A DNA stretch of 64,000 bases, taken from the NCBI RefSeq assembly GCF_017377505.1, contig NZ_JAFREN010000007.1, positions 1-64,000 of the forward strand, given 5' to 3'. Shown here in pieces: positions 43,523 through 55,301 of the stretch. Source of the stretch: Enterococcus sp. DIV0212c (GTDB lineage: Bacteria; Bacillota; Bacilli; Lactobacillales; Enterococcaceae). The notes beneath the pieces were generated by a model. The model saw nothing but the letters and a program-made list of their open reading frames with translations, made no database searches and was not told the DNA's origin. How positions within the stretch are numbered: position 1 is the stretch's first letter; each line of letters starts with the position of its first letter. A program made the translations under genes and the position numbers.

Positions 43523-45340
43523 TTACAGCTTCCCAGAAATAAAACAACAGTCATAAGCTGCAATTTCTAATTCATCTAAAATCGTTTCGATTTTTTCATC
43601 AGTCAACGGACAACTTTTAGTAAAGCTGAAATCAGCAACATTGATTTTTTTTGCACAGTTGTTTGGGTTTAATACATATAGTGCATAGTTACTTGAATCA
43701 TAGCGCAAGATTCCCAATAATTCTTCCGTATAAAAAAGAATAAACGCTCCATATTTTAATACTTCTGTTTTCTTGCGAACCTTGATCCAATGTCTAAAGC
43801 CTTTTTCCATTGTTTGATCTTTGTTATCCCACGGAAAATACTTTCGATTTTCAGGGTCCTTTCCTCCTGTTAACCCAGCTTCATCGCCATAATACACACA
43901 AGGAATTCCAGGTAACACAGTCAGTAGAGAAAACGCACTTAACGCTTTTGTTTTATTCCCGTCCATCATTGTTAATAAACGTTCCGTATCGTGAGTTCCT
44001 AAATTATTAAGGTTGTTATAAAAAATGTCAGTAGGATAATTTTCTTCTAATGTCGTTATATTTTTAGCCGCTTTTTCAGGTGTCATTTCTCCTCTAAGCA
44101 ACGCCAAAATCGTCGTGCGAAAAGGGTAATTCATCACACCATGTAAACTATCGCCAAGGATATACTGCCGTCGTTCATCATAGGCTATTTTATTTGATGC
44201 ATCTTCCCAAACTTCTCCCAGTAAAATTTTGTCAGAATACTGATTTAGATTTTGACGAATCCCTTTGATAAAAAAATCGGGTAGTTCATCAGCAACATCT
44301 AAACGCCAGCCATCAATTCCAAAACGATTCCATTTTGCCAATACACTGTCTGATTCTCCATAAATAAACGCTTGAAACAGACGATTTTTTTTGTTGATTT
44401 CCGGCAAATCATCAAATCCCCACCAAGATTCATAAGTCTTCGGATAATCAGTAAAGGTAAACCAAGGATAATAAGGACTTTCTGGATCTCTATAGGCCCC
44501 CGTTTTTTCTCCATAACTGCCATCATAATTAAAGTACATACTATTTTTCCCCACATGATTAAACACGCCATCTAAAATCACATGCATATCATTTTCATGT
44601 AACAAATCTACAAGTGCCCTAAATTCAGTTTCATCACCCAACATGCCATCGATTGTTAGATAATTCGCCGTATCATAACGATGATTGCTAACCGATTCAA
44701 AAATAGGATTCAAATAAATAGCGGTCACACCCAGCTCTTTTAGATATGGAATTTTTTCGATGATTCCTTTAAAATTTCCCCCTTGAAAATCCCAACGGAC
44801 GATGCTGCCCGTCTCATCTTTGATATACATTGGCTCATCAGTATGTCTGCCATAAATAAATGAATTTTTCTTTGGATGATCGATTAGATTATGTGCATTA
44901 CCATTATGAAAACGATCTGGAAATATTTGATAAAAAACCGCTTCTCGATACCATTTAGGCGCATGATCTGCTTGAGAAAAACAAGTAATTTGATAAGGTA
45001 CAACTGAATATTCGCTTTCATAAAGTTGACCTTCCCCACCAAGCTCTTTCGTTGCTCCGTAGAAAAAGGAATCCTTTTTTTGATGACCTACAAAATAATA
45101 AAAATAAAGTCCTTTTCCTTGATCAAATACGTAAGAACATTGGTAATTACCTGGTGCATCACTTTCCATTTTTATATAATCACTTTTTTGACCACTATTT
45201 TCTTTATGAATCACAAAATAAACATCCTCGATCTCATTGCTTTGAATAAAAATTGAAAACTTCATTTGTCCGTTTTGTTCAATTGCTCCAAAAGGATCTT
45301 TATGTTGTTTTAGCCATGGATTGTAATAAATAGTTGTCAT
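43523..45340 (-). CDS. GH13 neopullulanase/cyclomaltodextrinase family alpha-glycosidase
   Basis: Intracellular glycoside hydrolase (605 aa, no signal peptide) acting on alpha-glucans or maltodextrins. An N-terminal beta-sandwich (about 1-120, CBM34-like) precedes the GH13 barrel. Conserved regions are DGVFNH (257-262), GWRLDVADE with nucleophile Asp348, LLGEVWED with acid/base Glu376, and GTHDTERL with Asp451. It is the last gene of the glycogen operon, 16 nt after glgA, so its likely job is trimming or debranching stored glycogen or imported dextrins. AGGTG precedes the ATG. Confidence 0.92.
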   Translation of the reverse strand: MTTIYYNPWLKQHKDPFGAIEQNGQMKFSIFIQSNEIEDVYFVIHKENSGQKSDYIKMESDAPGNYQCSYVFDQGKGLYFYYFVGHQKKDSFFYGATKELGGEGQLYESEYSVVPYQITCFSQADHAPKWYREAVFYQIFPDRFHNGNAHNLIDHPKKNSFIYGRHTDEPMYIKDETGSIVRWDFQGGNFKGIIEKIPYLKELGVTAIYLNPIFESVSNHRYDTANYLTIDGMLGDETEFRALVDLLHENDMHVILDGVFNHVGKNSMYFNYDGSYGEKTGAYRDPESPYYPWFTFTDYPKTYESWWGFDDLPEINKKNRLFQAFIYGESDSVLAKWNRFGIDGWRLDVADELPDFFIKGIRQNLNQYSDKILLGEVWEDASNKIAYDERRQYILGDSLHGVMNYPFRTTILALLRGEMTPEKAAKNITTLEENYPTDIFYNNLNNLGTHDTERLLTMMDGNKTKALSAFSLLTVLPGIPCVYYGDEAGLTGGKDPENRKYFPWDNKDQTMEKGFRHWIKVRKKTEVLKYGAFILFYTEELLGILRYDSSNYALYVLNPNNCAKKINVADFSFTKSCPLTDEKIETILDELEIAAYDCCFISGKL

Positions 45341-45355
45341 TTTTTCACCTACAAT

Positions 45356-46795
45356 TTATGATGATTGATCCATCTCTTGATAGAGATCCAAATATACTTG
45401 GGCCGATTTTTTCCAGCTGAAATCTTTTTTCATAGCCATTTGGATCAGCTGCTGCCAAGTTTGTTGATCGTCCCGATACAGATCCGTCGCAACAAGTACA
45501 CTGTACATCAAATAATAAGAACTAAATTCAGAAAAACCAAAGCCTGTTCCACTTTTGGTAATCGGATCAAATGGAATTACCGTATCTTTTAATCCACCTA
45601 CTTCATGAACGATTGGTAAGGTTCCATAACGCATCGCAATCATCTGAGATAAGCCACAAGGTTCTGTGGCTGAGGGCATCAAGAATAAATCTGAGCCTGC
45701 ATAAATCAACTGTGCCAAAGAAACATCGAAGGTAATGTTCGCACTAAGCTTGTCTGGATAACGACTGGAAAAATAACGGAAAGAATTTTCGATCCCTGTA
45801 TCTCCTGTTCCTAATAAAACAACTTGTACATCTTTTTCCAGCACATTCACTAATTCATCCAAGATTAAATGAAATCCTTTTTGGAAGGTCAAACGACTGA
45901 CTATTCCGATCAGCGGTATATCCTTTCGCAGAGGCAAATTCATTTTTTTCTGTAACACTTGCTTGTTTTGCTCTTTGCCTGACCGATCTTCTAGTGAATA
46001 GTTGCATGGAATTAACTTATCTGTTTCTGGATCATTCATTTCATAATCGATTCCATTCAAAATCCCACTTAATTTTCCTTGTTCTAAACGTAAAATCCCA
46101 TCTAAACCAAAGCCAAATTCAGGCGTTTTGATCTCCTCAGCATAAGTGGGACTGACTGTATTCACACGATCTGCATACATAATTCCGGCTTTTAAATAAT
46201 TGATACCATCCCCAAAACGAGCAGCCCCGTCATAAAATCGATCGATCCCCATTCCAAACAAATCAGGCAGCAAATCTTTACTGTAAGCACCTTGAAACTC
46301 AATATTGTGAATCGTTAAAATCGATTTGATTGCGTGATAAGCGTCGATTTCTTGGTATTTTTCCTTTAATAAAAAAGGGATCATCGCTGTATGAAAATCA
46401 TTGACATGAACCACATCAGGAATAAAATTGATTTTTTCCAACATTTCAATGATAGCTAAAGAAAAGAAGGCAAAACGTTCCCCATCATCGTAATAACCGT
46501 AAAGATTTTCACGGTCAAAATAATACAAATTATCAATGAAATAATAGGTAACACCATTTAATTGTAGTCGTTTAATCCCGCAGTATTGATGCCGCCAGCC
46601 AACATCTACATAAAAATCAATGACGTCTTCACATTGATTTTTATATAGATCAGGCATTTTCGTAAAATAGGGTAAAACAACTGAAATCTCCACACCTTTT
46701 TTGGCTAACTCTTTAGGCAAAGCACCAGCTACATCACCCAAACCTCCTGTTTTAAAAAAAGGTGCACATTCTGCTGATGCAAATAATACTCTCAT
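45356..46795 (-). CDS. glgA: Glycogen synthase
   Basis: GT5 glucosyltransferase that extends alpha-1,4-glucan from ADP-glucose. The 479 residues begin with the ADP-glucose-binding motif KTGGLGDVAG (Lys15-Gly20), then DVVHVNDFHTAM. The C-terminal half has SRLTFQKGFHLIL and the catalytic PSATEPCGLSQMIAMRYG. Its ATG overlaps the TGA of glgD (ATGA), showing translational coupling in the glg operon. Confidence 0.96.
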   Translation of the reverse strand: MRVLFASAECAPFFKTGGLGDVAGALPKELAKKGVEISVVLPYFTKMPDLYKNQCEDVIDFYVDVGWRHQYCGIKRLQLNGVTYYFIDNLYYFDRENLYGYYDDGERFAFFSLAIIEMLEKINFIPDVVHVNDFHTAMIPFLLKEKYQEIDAYHAIKSILTIHNIEFQGAYSKDLLPDLFGMGIDRFYDGAARFGDGINYLKAGIMYADRVNTVSPTYAEEIKTPEFGFGLDGILRLEQGKLSGILNGIDYEMNDPETDKLIPCNYSLEDRSGKEQNKQVLQKKMNLPLRKDIPLIGIVSRLTFQKGFHLILDELVNVLEKDVQVVLLGTGDTGIENSFRYFSSRYPDKLSANITFDVSLAQLIYAGSDLFLMPSATEPCGLSQMIAMRYGTLPIVHEVGGLKDTVIPFDPITKSGTGFGFSEFSSYYLMYSVLVATDLYRDDQQTWQQLIQMAMKKDFSWKKSAQVYLDLYQEMDQSS

Positions 46796-47943
46796 GACTC
46801 TTCTCCATAAATATCAGTGGAAACAACTTGGTTCTTTTTGATCACAATTGGTTTTTCAGCAGTGCCGGAGATTTTGACTCCTGCTTCAACCGTTACATTT
46901 TTATCTAGTATGGCGTATTCGATTATTGCATCTTCAGCAATTTTCGCATTAGCCATCACGATCGAATGTTTGATTTTTGCGCCATTTTTTACTGTTGTTC
47001 GTCTAGAGATCAAACTATTTTCCAAACTTCCTTCGATAATACAGCCTGTTGCGCATTGACTATTTTTTACATGTGAAGATTCGGAATAATAAGTGGGTAC
47101 TTCATTTTTAAGTTTGGTATAAATTTTTTGTTTTGAATACATTAATGAATTGAATTTATTAGAATCCAACATATCCATATTCGCACGATAATAAGAACTA
47201 ACATCGTGAATATTACTTAAATATCCTGTGTATTCATAAGCCGTCGTTGGTTCTTCCGCTATTTTATTTTGAAGAAATGTATGCATACTTGGTGAGCTAT
47301 CATTTTTTTGACCGTTTTTCAATTGATCGATCAACCATTCGGTTTGAATAATATAAATATTCATACACAGGTTTAAGCGTTCAGCTTTTTCTGCTGCACC
47401 TTTAAACCCATGAATTCCCGTAGCATTGCCGTCTTCATTGACTTGAATAATACCTTCATCTAATGATATTTTTTCACGTTCCATTCTTTTATATACAACT
47501 GTCATTTGATTTTTTTGGTTTCGATGACTTCTTAAGACTGCACGTAAATCAATATTGCATAACATATTGCTGCCCATAAAAACAGTAAACTCTGATTCTG
47601 ATTTCTCAAGATAATCGATAACTGAATCAAAATAAGGAAGTCCTTGTGCTTTTTCTTTTAAGAATTCCTGATAAAAGTAAACGAAATATCGATTTTGCAA
47701 TGAATCTAAATTCCATTCTTTTCCTCCACCTATATGATCAAAGACTGAACGAGTTTCTCCTTCGTTGAATACCATGAAAATCGAATTGATATTTGCATTG
47801 GCGATACTAGAAAGTGGAAAGTCGATCAATCGATATTTACAATCAAAAGGCAATGTATCTAAGGGACGGTTTTCAGTTAATGGTAATAATTTTTGGAACC
47901 TTGATTCATTTCCTAAAATGGCACACATTTTTTTAGTCTTCAT
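46792..47943 (-). CDS. glgD: GlgD, non-catalytic ADP-glucose pyrophosphorylase subunit
   Basis: Partner of GlgC in Firmicutes; the GlgCD heteromer is more active than GlgC alone. The 383-residue protein has the pyrophosphorylase fold, but the substrate loop GGxGxRL of GlgC is replaced by GNESRFQKL near residue 12, as expected for GlgD. The C-terminal left-handed beta-helix repeats are visible ([24 protein letters not shown]). The ATG at 47943 has GGGGTG seven nucleotides upstream and overlaps the end of glgC by 11 nt. Confidence 0.94.
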   Translation of the reverse strand: MKTKKMCAILGNESRFQKLLPLTENRPLDTLPFDCKYRLIDFPLSSIANANINSIFMVFNEGETRSVFDHIGGGKEWNLDSLQNRYFVYFYQEFLKEKAQGLPYFDSVIDYLEKSESEFTVFMGSNMLCNIDLRAVLRSHRNQKNQMTVVYKRMEREKISLDEGIIQVNEDGNATGIHGFKGAAEKAERLNLCMNIYIIQTEWLIDQLKNGQKNDSSPSMHTFLQNKIAEEPTTAYEYTGYLSNIHDVSSYYRANMDMLDSNKFNSLMYSKQKIYTKLKNEVPTYYSESSHVKNSQCATGCIIEGSLENSLISRRTTVKNGAKIKHSIVMANAKIAEDAIIEYAILDKNVTVEAGVKISGTAEKPIVIKKNQVVSTDIYGEES

Positions 47944-49096
47944 CACTTTGCACCCCTATTACTTCAGAATAACCGATCACTTCAATGTCATTTTCGTTAT
48001 AAACCACTGCGTTATCACCGATGATCGCATTTTCGCCAATGATTGCATTTTTAATACGTACGTTTTTGCCAATCGTTGCACCAGGCATGATTACGCTACT
48101 TTCAATTGTTGAGCCACTTTTTACTTGAACATCTGTTGAAAGAATACTATCTTTGACTGTCCCCGCTACATAGCAACCGTCAACAATCAGTGAATTACTG
48201 ACGGAAGCTGTGTCCGTAATAAAATGAGGCGGTGAAATTGTATTTTTTGAAAACATCCGCCAGCTTTTATCCCTCATGTTCAACTCATTTTCCAAGCGGA
48301 TAAATTCCATATTAGCTTCCCACAAAGAATCGATTGTTCCAACGTCTTTCCAGTATCCGTCAAAACGGTAAGCATATACATTTTCACCAGCTTCCAAATA
48401 AGAAGGAATCACATGTTTCCCGAAATCAAGCATTTGACCGTCTTTAGAATAACTATTTAATAAAACATTACGTAAGCGGCCCCAGTTAAAAATGTAAATC
48501 CCCATAGACGCTAAATTACTTTTAGGTTCAGCTGGTTTTTCATCAAACTCAATGATTCGATCATTTTCATCCGTATTCATGATACCAAATCGTGAAGCTT
48601 CTTTAATCGGTACTTCGATAACTGCCACACTCAATGAAGCATTATTGGCAATATGTTCTTCTAACATTGCTTCGTAATTCATTTTATAAATGTGATCTCC
48701 AGATAAAATCAATACATATTGTGGGTCCATTTGATCGATATAAGAAATATTTTGATAAATGGCATGTGCGGTTCCTTCAAACCATTTTTCACCATCAGAA
48801 CTGGAATAAGGTTGTAAAATGGTTACGCCAGAATCAATACCATCTAACCCCCAACTTGCGCCATTTCCAATATGGTTATTCAACGCAAGCGGTTGGTATT
48901 GAGTAACAATCCCAACATTTTTAATTCCCGAGTTGATACAATTACTTAACGTAAAATCAATAATTCGATATCTGCCTCCAAAAGGTACAGCAGGTTTCGC
49001 GATATTTTTTGTTAATTTTCCTAATCTAGTACCTTGTCCTCCGGCTAAAATCATTGCTAGCATTTCTGTTCTCATCTGCAACGGGTGAAATTCCAC
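47933..49096 (-). CDS. glgC: Glucose-1-phosphate adenylyltransferase
   Basis: Makes ADP-glucose from glucose-1-phosphate and ATP, the committed step of glycogen synthesis. The catalytic loop [15 protein letters not shown] lies near the N-terminus, with [27 protein letters not shown] and the C-terminal beta-helix repeats. The start is uncertain: GTG at 49096 follows AAAGGAGG by four nucleotides and is given here, whereas the ATG at 49075 (MRTEMLAM) matches the usual family start but has no ribosome binding site. The product is about 380-387 residues, the normal length. Confidence 0.94.
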   Translation of the reverse strand: MEFHPLQMRTEMLAMILAGGQGTRLGKLTKNIAKPAVPFGGRYRIIDFTLSNCINSGIKNVGIVTQYQPLALNNHIGNGASWGLDGIDSGVTILQPYSSSDGEKWFEGTAHAIYQNISYIDQMDPQYVLILSGDHIYKMNYEAMLEEHIANNASLSVAVIEVPIKEASRFGIMNTDENDRIIEFDEKPAEPKSNLASMGIYIFNWGRLRNVLLNSYSKDGQMLDFGKHVIPSYLEAGENVYAYRFDGYWKDVGTIDSLWEANMEFIRLENELNMRDKSWRMFSKNTISPPHFITDTASVSNSLIVDGCYVAGTVKDSILSTDVQVKSGSTIESSVIMPGATIGKNVRIKNAIIGENAIIGDNAVVYNENDIEVIGYSEVIGVQSDED

Positions 49097-49178
49097 CCTG
49101 CCTCCTTTCAAAAACATCCATTATTTTAAAATCATATTTTTAGACTTCGTTTGGAAAACGGTTCATTGTTTTATCGCT

Positions 49179-51062
49179 TTACGTACTGATTTGTTTTGGT
49201 TTCAAAATAATTGCCCCCAAAGAAGGAACAATCGTTTTGATCTGATAATCAAATTGTTTAAAAGGCTCCTTAATTGTTTCACTTGTTTGGTTGTGAGCGG
49301 TCCAAGTACCGCCATATTCTTTCATCTCCGTATTTAGGACTTCTTCATACGTTCCAGAAAAAGGTACTCCAACCACGAAGTCCTGCCTTTCTACTGGAGA
49401 ATAGTTTAAGATGACAATTAAAAAATCTTTTTTTGTTTCTCCTTTGCGGATAAAACTCAAGACAGTTTCTTCGTTATTATCTGCGTCAATGATCTCAATT
49501 GTTTCTGGACGATGATCCAAAATCCACAAAGCTTTTTCATTTTTATAAAACGTATTAAGTGTCTTTGTAAAATGCTGCATGCTGTGGTTCATCTCATCAT
49601 CAAGGTCGATCCATTCCAAACGTTCATCAGACTTCCACTCTAAAAACTGCCCCCATTCACTGCCCATAAATAACAACTTCTTTCCAGGGTGAGTCATCAA
49701 ATAAACGTAAAGATTACGAAGTTGTGCGAATTGTTTATGGCGATCGCCCCACATTTTATGCATCAGACTTCTTTTCCCGTGGACTACCTCATCGTGGGAT
49801 AATGGTAAAATGTAATTTTCATTCATCATATACATAAAAGAAAAGGTCAGCAGGCGGAAATTATATTTCCGAAACGCAGCATCCATTTCATAAAAACGCA
49901 ACGTATCGTTCATCCAGCCTAAATTCCATTTATAATCAAAACCTAAAGCCCCACTTTCGACAGTTCCAGTTATTTTAGTCTCCGAGGAACTCTCTTCTGC
50001 AATCATGATCACATTGGGATGATTCAATTTAACAACAGCATTTAGCTTCTGCAAAAAGTAAAACCCATCCCAATTACGGTTGTCGCCTTCTTGATCAACA
50101 ATTACAGGCCCTTCATCATAATCAAGATAAAGCATATTAGAAACAGCATCCACACGTATGCCGTCAATATGAAACATTTCGATCCAATACAACGCACTGG
50201 AAATCAAAAAGCTCTGTACTTGAGGTTTGCTTAAATCAAAATTAAGCGACCCCCAACGAACATTTTTTGCTCGAATCGGATCGTTATACTCAAACTGAGG
50301 TGTTCCGTCATAATGAGCCAACGCATCATCATTAATGCAAAAATGTCCTGGTACCCAATCAATCAACACACCAATATTATTTAAATGACACTCTTCTACA
50401 AAATCCTGAAACTCCTCCGGTCGGCCATAATAAGAACTCAGAGCAAAATACCCAATCAATTGATACCCCCAAGATGTTCCTAACGGATGTTCCATCAAAG
50501 GCATAAATTCAATATGAGAAAAGCCCATTTCTTTAACATAGGGAATCAATGTCTCTTTTAATGTTTTAAACGTATACGGTGTCCCGTCCTCTTCAGTTTG
50601 CCAGGAACTTGCATGGACTTCATAAATGTTTAATGGTCGTTTAAAATGATTGGTCTGTTTACTACGGTTTTGCCAAAGTCCGTCATGCCAGTTTTTTTGA
50701 GGAATTGTGTGAATCACGGCTGCATTGTCAGGACGTTTTTCAAAAACAACTGCAAAAGGATCGGTCTTGTAAACTTCTCTGCCATCTACTTGTTTCACCA
50801 AGTATTTATAAAGATCGTCTTCTTTTGGACTGGTCGTAAAAATTTCCCATACACCAAATTCTTCCGCTTTTTTCATAGGTAAAGACTGATCCCAATGATT
50901 AAAATCACCCACTAACCAAATTGCCTGCGCATTTGGTGCCCATACTCGAAAAAAGAATCCTTCTTGCTTCTCACGAATCGCTTGATGAGAACCAAAGTAC
51001 TGTTGACTATAGAAATTTTCACCTGTTTCAAAACGTTCTATCGAGCTTTTTTCATTAGGCAT
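49179..51062 (-). CDS. glgB: 1,4-alpha-glucan branching enzyme
   Basis: GH13 enzyme that creates alpha-1,6 branches in glycogen. It has an N-terminal CBM48 domain ([22 protein letters not shown]), then the barrel with [26 protein letters not shown] (nucleophile aspartate), MIAEESSS (acid/base glutamate) and [12 protein letters not shown]. The start is taken as ATG 51062 (627 aa), which has GAGTGAGG eight nucleotides before it; the in-frame ATGs at 51086 and 51155 lack such a site. It is the first gene of the glgB-C-D-A-GH13 operon. Confidence 0.95.
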   Translation of the reverse strand: MPNEKSSIERFETGENFYSQQYFGSHQAIREKQEGFFFRVWAPNAQAIWLVGDFNHWDQSLPMKKAEEFGVWEIFTTSPKEDDLYKYLVKQVDGREVYKTDPFAVVFEKRPDNAAVIHTIPQKNWHDGLWQNRSKQTNHFKRPLNIYEVHASSWQTEEDGTPYTFKTLKETLIPYVKEMGFSHIEFMPLMEHPLGTSWGYQLIGYFALSSYYGRPEEFQDFVEECHLNNIGVLIDWVPGHFCINDDALAHYDGTPQFEYNDPIRAKNVRWGSLNFDLSKPQVQSFLISSALYWIEMFHIDGIRVDAVSNMLYLDYDEGPVIVDQEGDNRNWDGFYFLQKLNAVVKLNHPNVIMIAEESSSETKITGTVESGALGFDYKWNLGWMNDTLRFYEMDAAFRKYNFRLLTFSFMYMMNENYILPLSHDEVVHGKRSLMHKMWGDRHKQFAQLRNLYVYLMTHPGKKLLFMGSEWGQFLEWKSDERLEWIDLDDEMNHSMQHFTKTLNTFYKNEKALWILDHRPETIEIIDADNNEETVLSFIRKGETKKDFLIVILNYSPVERQDFVVGVPFSGTYEEVLNTEMKEYGGTWTAHNQTSETIKEPFKQFDYQIKTIVPSLGAIILKPKQIST

Positions 51063-51535
51063 TTGTTTAGCCTCACTCTCTTTCATTAACGTATTTAAAC
51101 TTCTTTGTTTATTTATCACAATTAAAAATAACGAGAATCTTTTCAAGGTAGACAAAAAAGTTACAGAAAATATTCTTTTCTTTCTGAATTTTTCAAAAGA
51201 AAACGCAATAAAATTTCTGAAACTATAACTGATTTTAAGAATCTACAGGTAAAAATGTTCACAGATAAGCCAACTTATGTAGTATTTTATTCAGCCACTG
51301 TGACAGTTATCCATGCTTCTAACTGATTATGATTAGACTAGGCTGAGTAAGCTTATCTTAAATCTAACAACAAAATGAAAAAAAAGAAAGAAATATACCT
51401 TTCAAATTTATTGCTATTCAATTCAGGTTTGCTCTGTTATTCGTTCATCTATCTCACTTAAACTTTTACTTTTAACCAATCTGATGATATATTTAATTCA
51501 AAAAGAAAAATATTATTTTAAAGGAGCATTTCAAC
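51063..51535. other. Divergent regulatory gap between glgB and the SDR gene
   Basis: No gene is seen. A weak candidate promoter for the glycogen operon on the minus strand is TTGAAA (51191-51196) and ATATTT (51168-51173), 17 nt apart. The plus-strand promoter of the SDR gene is listed separately. The rest is A/T-rich. Confidence 0.45.
51465..51493 (+). promoter_or_regulatory. Candidate promoter of the SDR gene
   Basis: TTTACT (51465-51470) and TATATT (51488-51493) are separated by 17 nt, about 40 nt upstream of the GTG start. Confidence 0.5.
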
Positions 51536-52282
51536 GTGAATATTTCATTTGAAGGAAAAGTAGTTATTGTAACTGGTTCAACCTCAGGTATTGGTGCGGC
51601 AACAGCAGAAGCTTTTGCTCAAGCAGGAGCACAGGTCATCATTTGTGGGCGAAGAATTGACAAAGGTGAAGCCATCGTCGCTAAAATCGTGGAAAATGGT
51701 GGTAAGGCTTCATTTATTCAAACTGATGTAGGTAATGATTCTAGCATGGAGAACTTAGTGGAAAATGTCATCAAGGACTATGGGAAAATCGATGTCCTCA
51801 TCAATAATGCAGGCGTTTATAAGTCTTTTGCTTTTGAAAATATCGACATGGAAAAAGAATATGAAGAAGTCTTCAATGTTAATGTTAGAAGCTACATCTA
51901 TTTATCTAAACTGGTTTTACATTACATGCTGGAACGAAAAGAGGGCAATATCATAAATATTGCATCAGTCGGTGGATTAAATGGCGGACCTGGAATTGCA
52001 ACTTATTGTGCATCAAAAGGAGCTATTTTACAATTGACTCGTTCGATGGCTAAAGAATTTGGGGGACGTGGCATTCGCGTAAACAGTGTATTACCTGGTT
52101 TGATCCATACTGAGATGATGCCAGAAGACGGACCAATGGATCGAGTTATAGATACCATGATTCCATTAAAACGAGCTGGTGAAAGTCAAGAAATTGCTCA
52201 ACCGATTCTATTTTTGTGTAGCCCATACGCTTCATTTATCAATGGAGCCTCTATTGTGATCGATGGCGGACAAAGTGCCTAA
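51536..52282 (+). CDS. Short-chain dehydrogenase/reductase
   Basis: NAD(P)-dependent oxidoreductase of the classical SDR family, 248 residues. The cofactor loop TGSTSGIG (13-20), the NNAG motif, and the catalytic Ser144, Tyr157 and Lys161 (YCASK) are intact, and the C-terminal FINGASIVIDGG is typical. Substrate is unknown; FabG-like or sugar/alcohol dehydrogenase roles are possible. The start is GTG at 51536 with AAAGGAGC upstream. It is a single plus-strand gene between the glycogen operon and alaS. Confidence 0.92.
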   Translation: MNISFEGKVVIVTGSTSGIGAATAEAFAQAGAQVIICGRRIDKGEAIVAKIVENGGKASFIQTDVGNDSSMENLVENVIKDYGKIDVLINNAGVYKSFAFENIDMEKEYEEVFNVNVRSYIYLSKLVLHYMLERKEGNIINIASVGGLNGGPGIATYCASKGAILQLTRSMAKEFGGRGIRVNSVLPGLIHTEMMPEDGPMDRVIDTMIPLKRAGESQEIAQPILFLCSPYASFINGASIVIDGGQSA

Positions 52283-52290
52283 AATTACTA

Positions 52291-52330
52291 AAAGGGAGAA
52301 CAAAGCCGTCGCAGCTTTGTTCCCCCTTTT
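52291..52330. terminator. Bidirectional terminator between the SDR gene and alaS
   Basis: AAAGGGAGAACAAAGC pairs with GCTTTGTTCCCCCTTTT; the plus strand continues TTTTATTTTTGG. It lies between two convergent genes. Confidence 0.9.
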
Positions 52331-52347
52331 ATTTTTGGTAATCTTAA

Positions 52348-54987
52348 TTATTTAGCTAACCAGTTTGCTACTTCAGTTAAAGCATCACTGATTCCAGCCG
52401 GATTTTTACCGCCAGCTTGTGCCATATCTGGACGGCCACCGCCACCACCGCCGACTTTTGGTGCAATAGTTTTGATTAAATCGCCAGCTTTTAGGCCTTT
52501 TTCATTTGCTGCTTTAGACATAGCTGCTAACAAGCTGACTTTTTCCTCTTGCGCTGTTGCTAAAACTAAAACATCTGTTAATTCTTTTTGTTTCCATTGA
52601 TCTGCTAATTGACGTAATTGATTCATATCTTTTACATTTACTTGTGCCGCAATGTATGTTGTGCCATTGATTTCTTTAACATCTTTGAAAATGTCGCCTG
52701 CTTGTTGATTTGCTAATTTTCCAGCAAGTTGTTCATTTTCTTTTTGTAAATCGCGTAGTTGTTGTTGTAATTGTTCAGTTTTTGACACAACTTCTTTCAA
52801 TTGAGGTGATTTAACAATTCCTGCAATTGCTTTTAATTGTTTTTCTTCTTCGTTCATTAACTCGTAGGCTTCTTTGCTCGTTACAGCTTCGATCCGACGA
52901 ACGCCTGCCCCGATTCCTGATTCAGAAACAATTTTGAAAATACCGATATCTTCTGTATTTGTTACGTGTGTTCCACCACAAAGTTCGATTGAATAGCCAC
53001 CGATATTGACAACACGGACCTCTTTACCGTATTTTTCTCCAAATAAAGCCATTGCGCCCATGTTTTTCGCTGTATCAATATCTGTTTCAACAGTTTCAAC
53101 TGGAATTGCTTCCCAGATTTTTTCATTAACGATCGCTTCCATTTGAACTAATTCTTCTGCTGTAACTTGACCAAAATGAGTGAAGTCAAAACGTAAATGT
53201 CCTGGAGCGACTAATGAACCGGCTTGATTGGCATGATCACCTAAAATATCTTTCAATGCACGGTGTAATAAGTGAGTTGCTGTATGGTTTTTCAAGATAC
53301 GGTTACGCATTTTTTCGTCTACATGTAATTCGTATGTTGCACCTTCAACTAATTTCCCAGTGACTTGAACCGTGTGTAAAAATTGACCATTTGGTGCTTT
53401 TAAGACATTTTCTACATGAGCAACGATTGTTCCATTTTGATCTTTGATGGTTCCGTGATCAGCTACTTGTCCACCCATTTCAGCGTAGAAAGGTGTTTCA
53501 GAGAAGATCAATTGTGCTGTACCTTCTGAAAGTTCACTAAGAATTTCTTCGTCTTTTAAAATGATCAAAAGCTTGCTTGTAGCTTCTAAATTCGTATAGC
53601 CGACAAATTTACTTTCAACTTTAATGTCAGTCAAAACAGCTGATTGAACACCCATTGATGTTGCTTTACTACGAGCAGAACGAGCACGTTCTCTTTGGGC
53701 TTCCATTTCTTTTTCAAAACCAGCATGATCAACTTTTAAGCCAGAATCTTCGGCAACTTCTTCTGTTAATTCAACAGGGAAACCATACGTATCATACAAT
53801 TTAAAGATATCTTTTCCGTTCAAGGTATCTTCATTGGCTGCTTTTACTTTTGTGATCAATTCATTTAAAATATCTAAACCTTCATTGATTGTTTCATGGA
53901 AACGTTCTTCCTCTGTACGAACAACTTTTTCGATAAATTCTTTTTGTTGTAGAACTTCTGGATAATAACTAACCATTACTTCACCAACAACTGGAACTAA
54001 TTTGTATAAGAAAGCTTCATTGATTCCTAATTTTTTTCCATGCATAACCGCACGACGTAACAAACGACGTAACACATAGCCACGACCTTCATTTGAAGGT
54101 AACGCGCCATCTCCGATTGCAAAAGATAAGGCACGAATATGGTCCGCAATCACTTTAAAGGAAATATCTGTTTGTGGTGATTGACCATATTTTACTTGTC
54201 CGCTTAATTTTTCTACTGCATGAATGATTGGCATAAATAAATCTGTTTCAAAGTTAGTTGGTGCATTTTGAACGATAGAAACCATCCGTTCTAAGCCCAT
54301 GCCCGTATCAATGTTTTTATGTGGTAATGGTTCATACGAATCGTCAGCTTGATGATTAAACTCAGAAAATACAAGGTTCCAAATTTCTAAATAACGTTCA
54401 TTTTCGCCACCAGGATAGTTTTCTGGATCATCTTCTGCGACATCGTTGAAAGACTCACCACGATCATAGAAAATTTCTGAATCTGGACCACAAGGACCTG
54501 CACCGATATCCCAGAAGTTGTCTTCGATATCAATGATATGATCCATCGTTAAACCAACTTCTTCATGCCAAATACGTTTTGCTTCGGTATCTTTTGGATA
54601 AACAGTTACATATAATTTTTCAGGATCAAAAGCCATCCATTCTGGAGAGGTTAAAAATTCCCACGCCCAGTGAATTGCTTCATTTTTAAAATAATCACCG
54701 ATCGAAAAGTTTCCTAACATTTCAAACATAGTATGGTGACGTGCTGTTTTCCCAACATTTTCGATATCATTCGTACGAATCGATTTTTGAGCATTAGTAA
54801 TTCTTGGATTTTCAGGAACAACTGATCCATCAAAATATTTCTTTAATGTCGCCACACCTGAGTTGATCCATAACAAAGTTGGATCGTTTACTGGAACTAA
54901 TGATGCACTTGGTTCTACTGAGTGTCCTTTTGATTTAAAGAAGTCTAAATACATTTGACGAACTTGACTGCTTGATAATTCTTTCAT
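52348..54987 (-). CDS. alaS: Alanyl-tRNA synthetase
   Basis: Class II synthetase charging tRNA-Ala, 879 residues. The catalytic core ([17 protein letters not shown] at the start) is followed by the tRNA-recognition region, the editing domain with [11 protein letters not shown] and CGGTHV (zinc-binding editing site), and the C-terminal domain with [17 protein letters not shown]-box riboswitch precedes the gene, so uncharged tRNA-Ala should switch it on. A TAGGAA site lies before the ATG. Confidence 0.98.
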   Translation of the reverse strand: MKELSSSQVRQMYLDFFKSKGHSVEPSASLVPVNDPTLLWINSGVATLKKYFDGSVVPENPRITNAQKSIRTNDIENVGKTARHHTMFEMLGNFSIGDYFKNEAIHWAWEFLTSPEWMAFDPEKLYVTVYPKDTEAKRIWHEEVGLTMDHIIDIEDNFWDIGAGPCGPDSEIFYDRGESFNDVAEDDPENYPGGENERYLEIWNLVFSEFNHQADDSYEPLPHKNIDTGMGLERMVSIVQNAPTNFETDLFMPIIHAVEKLSGQVKYGQSPQTDISFKVIADHIRALSFAIGDGALPSNEGRGYVLRRLLRRAVMHGKKLGINEAFLYKLVPVVGEVMVSYYPEVLQQKEFIEKVVRTEEERFHETINEGLDILNELITKVKAANEDTLNGKDIFKLYDTYGFPVELTEEVAEDSGLKVDHAGFEKEMEAQRERARSARSKATSMGVQSAVLTDIKVESKFVGYTNLEATSKLLIILKDEEILSELSEGTAQLIFSETPFYAEMGGQVADHGTIKDQNGTIVAHVENVLKAPNGQFLHTVQVTGKLVEGATYELHVDEKMRNRILKNHTATHLLHRALKDILGDHANQAGSLVAPGHLRFDFTHFGQVTAEELVQMEAIVNEKIWEAIPVETVETDIDTAKNMGAMALFGEKYGKEVRVVNIGGYSIELCGGTHVTNTEDIGIFKIVSESGIGAGVRRIEAVTSKEAYELMNEEEKQLKAIAGIVKSPQLKEVVSKTEQLQQQLRDLQKENEQLAGKLANQQAGDIFKDVKEINGTTYIAAQVNVKDMNQLRQLADQWKQKELTDVLVLATAQEEKVSLLAAMSKAANEKGLKAGDLIKTIAPKVGGGGGGRPDMAQAGGKNPAGISDALTEVANWLAK

Positions 54988-55033
54988 TGTTTTATTCCTA
55001 CTTTCTTAAAATAAATGAATTGATTTTGTGCAA

Positions 55034-55267
55034 CAAAAAAAGCGGCATCCACTGCAATACAAGGACGAAAAATCGCGGTACCACCTTGTTTGCAATGAAG
55101 TCGCTTGAAACATTCATTACCTCTTAAACTCGCTAACGCTGAGTGGCGTTGGTATTTCTACCAAAATTTATTTAAAGGGAGCAATCACGTTTTTGCGCTA
55201 TTCTTCTCTCAGCAATGAAGAATTTTCTGTGAACACTAAAAAAACGAATCATATCCTTTAATCTCCT
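55034..55267 (-). ncRNA. T-box riboswitch (alanine)
   Basis: The conserved T-box AAGGTGGTACCGCG lies at 55073-55087 on the minus strand, followed by the usual TCGTCCTT. The terminator uses GTGGTACC against GGATGCCGC (55042-55050) followed by seven T (55035-55041). Stem I spans roughly 55150-55260, and the likely specifier codon is GCT at about 55180-55182 (context ATTGCTCCC), fitting alanine. It reads into alaS. Confidence 0.93.
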
Positions 55268-55272
55268 TACAA

Positions 55273-55301
55273 ATTATAATGAAATTTCCAAAAAAAGTCA
55301 A
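55273..55301 (-). promoter_or_regulatory. Promoter of the alaS T-box transcript
   Basis: TTGACT (55296-55301) and TATAAT (55273-55278) are separated by 17 nt; transcription would start near 55267. The remaining stretch to 55552 is A/T-rich with no other gene seen. Confidence 0.88.

Noticed and set aside
44299..44571. 90-codon frame inside the GH13 gene on the same strand
   Set aside because: Shadow of the GH13 gene in another frame; the GH13 motifs are complete in the main frame.
51183..51205. Possible CcpA (cre) site upstream of glgB (AAGAAAACGCAATAA)
   Set aside because: At least three mismatches at conserved positions of the cre consensus; too weak to list as a site.
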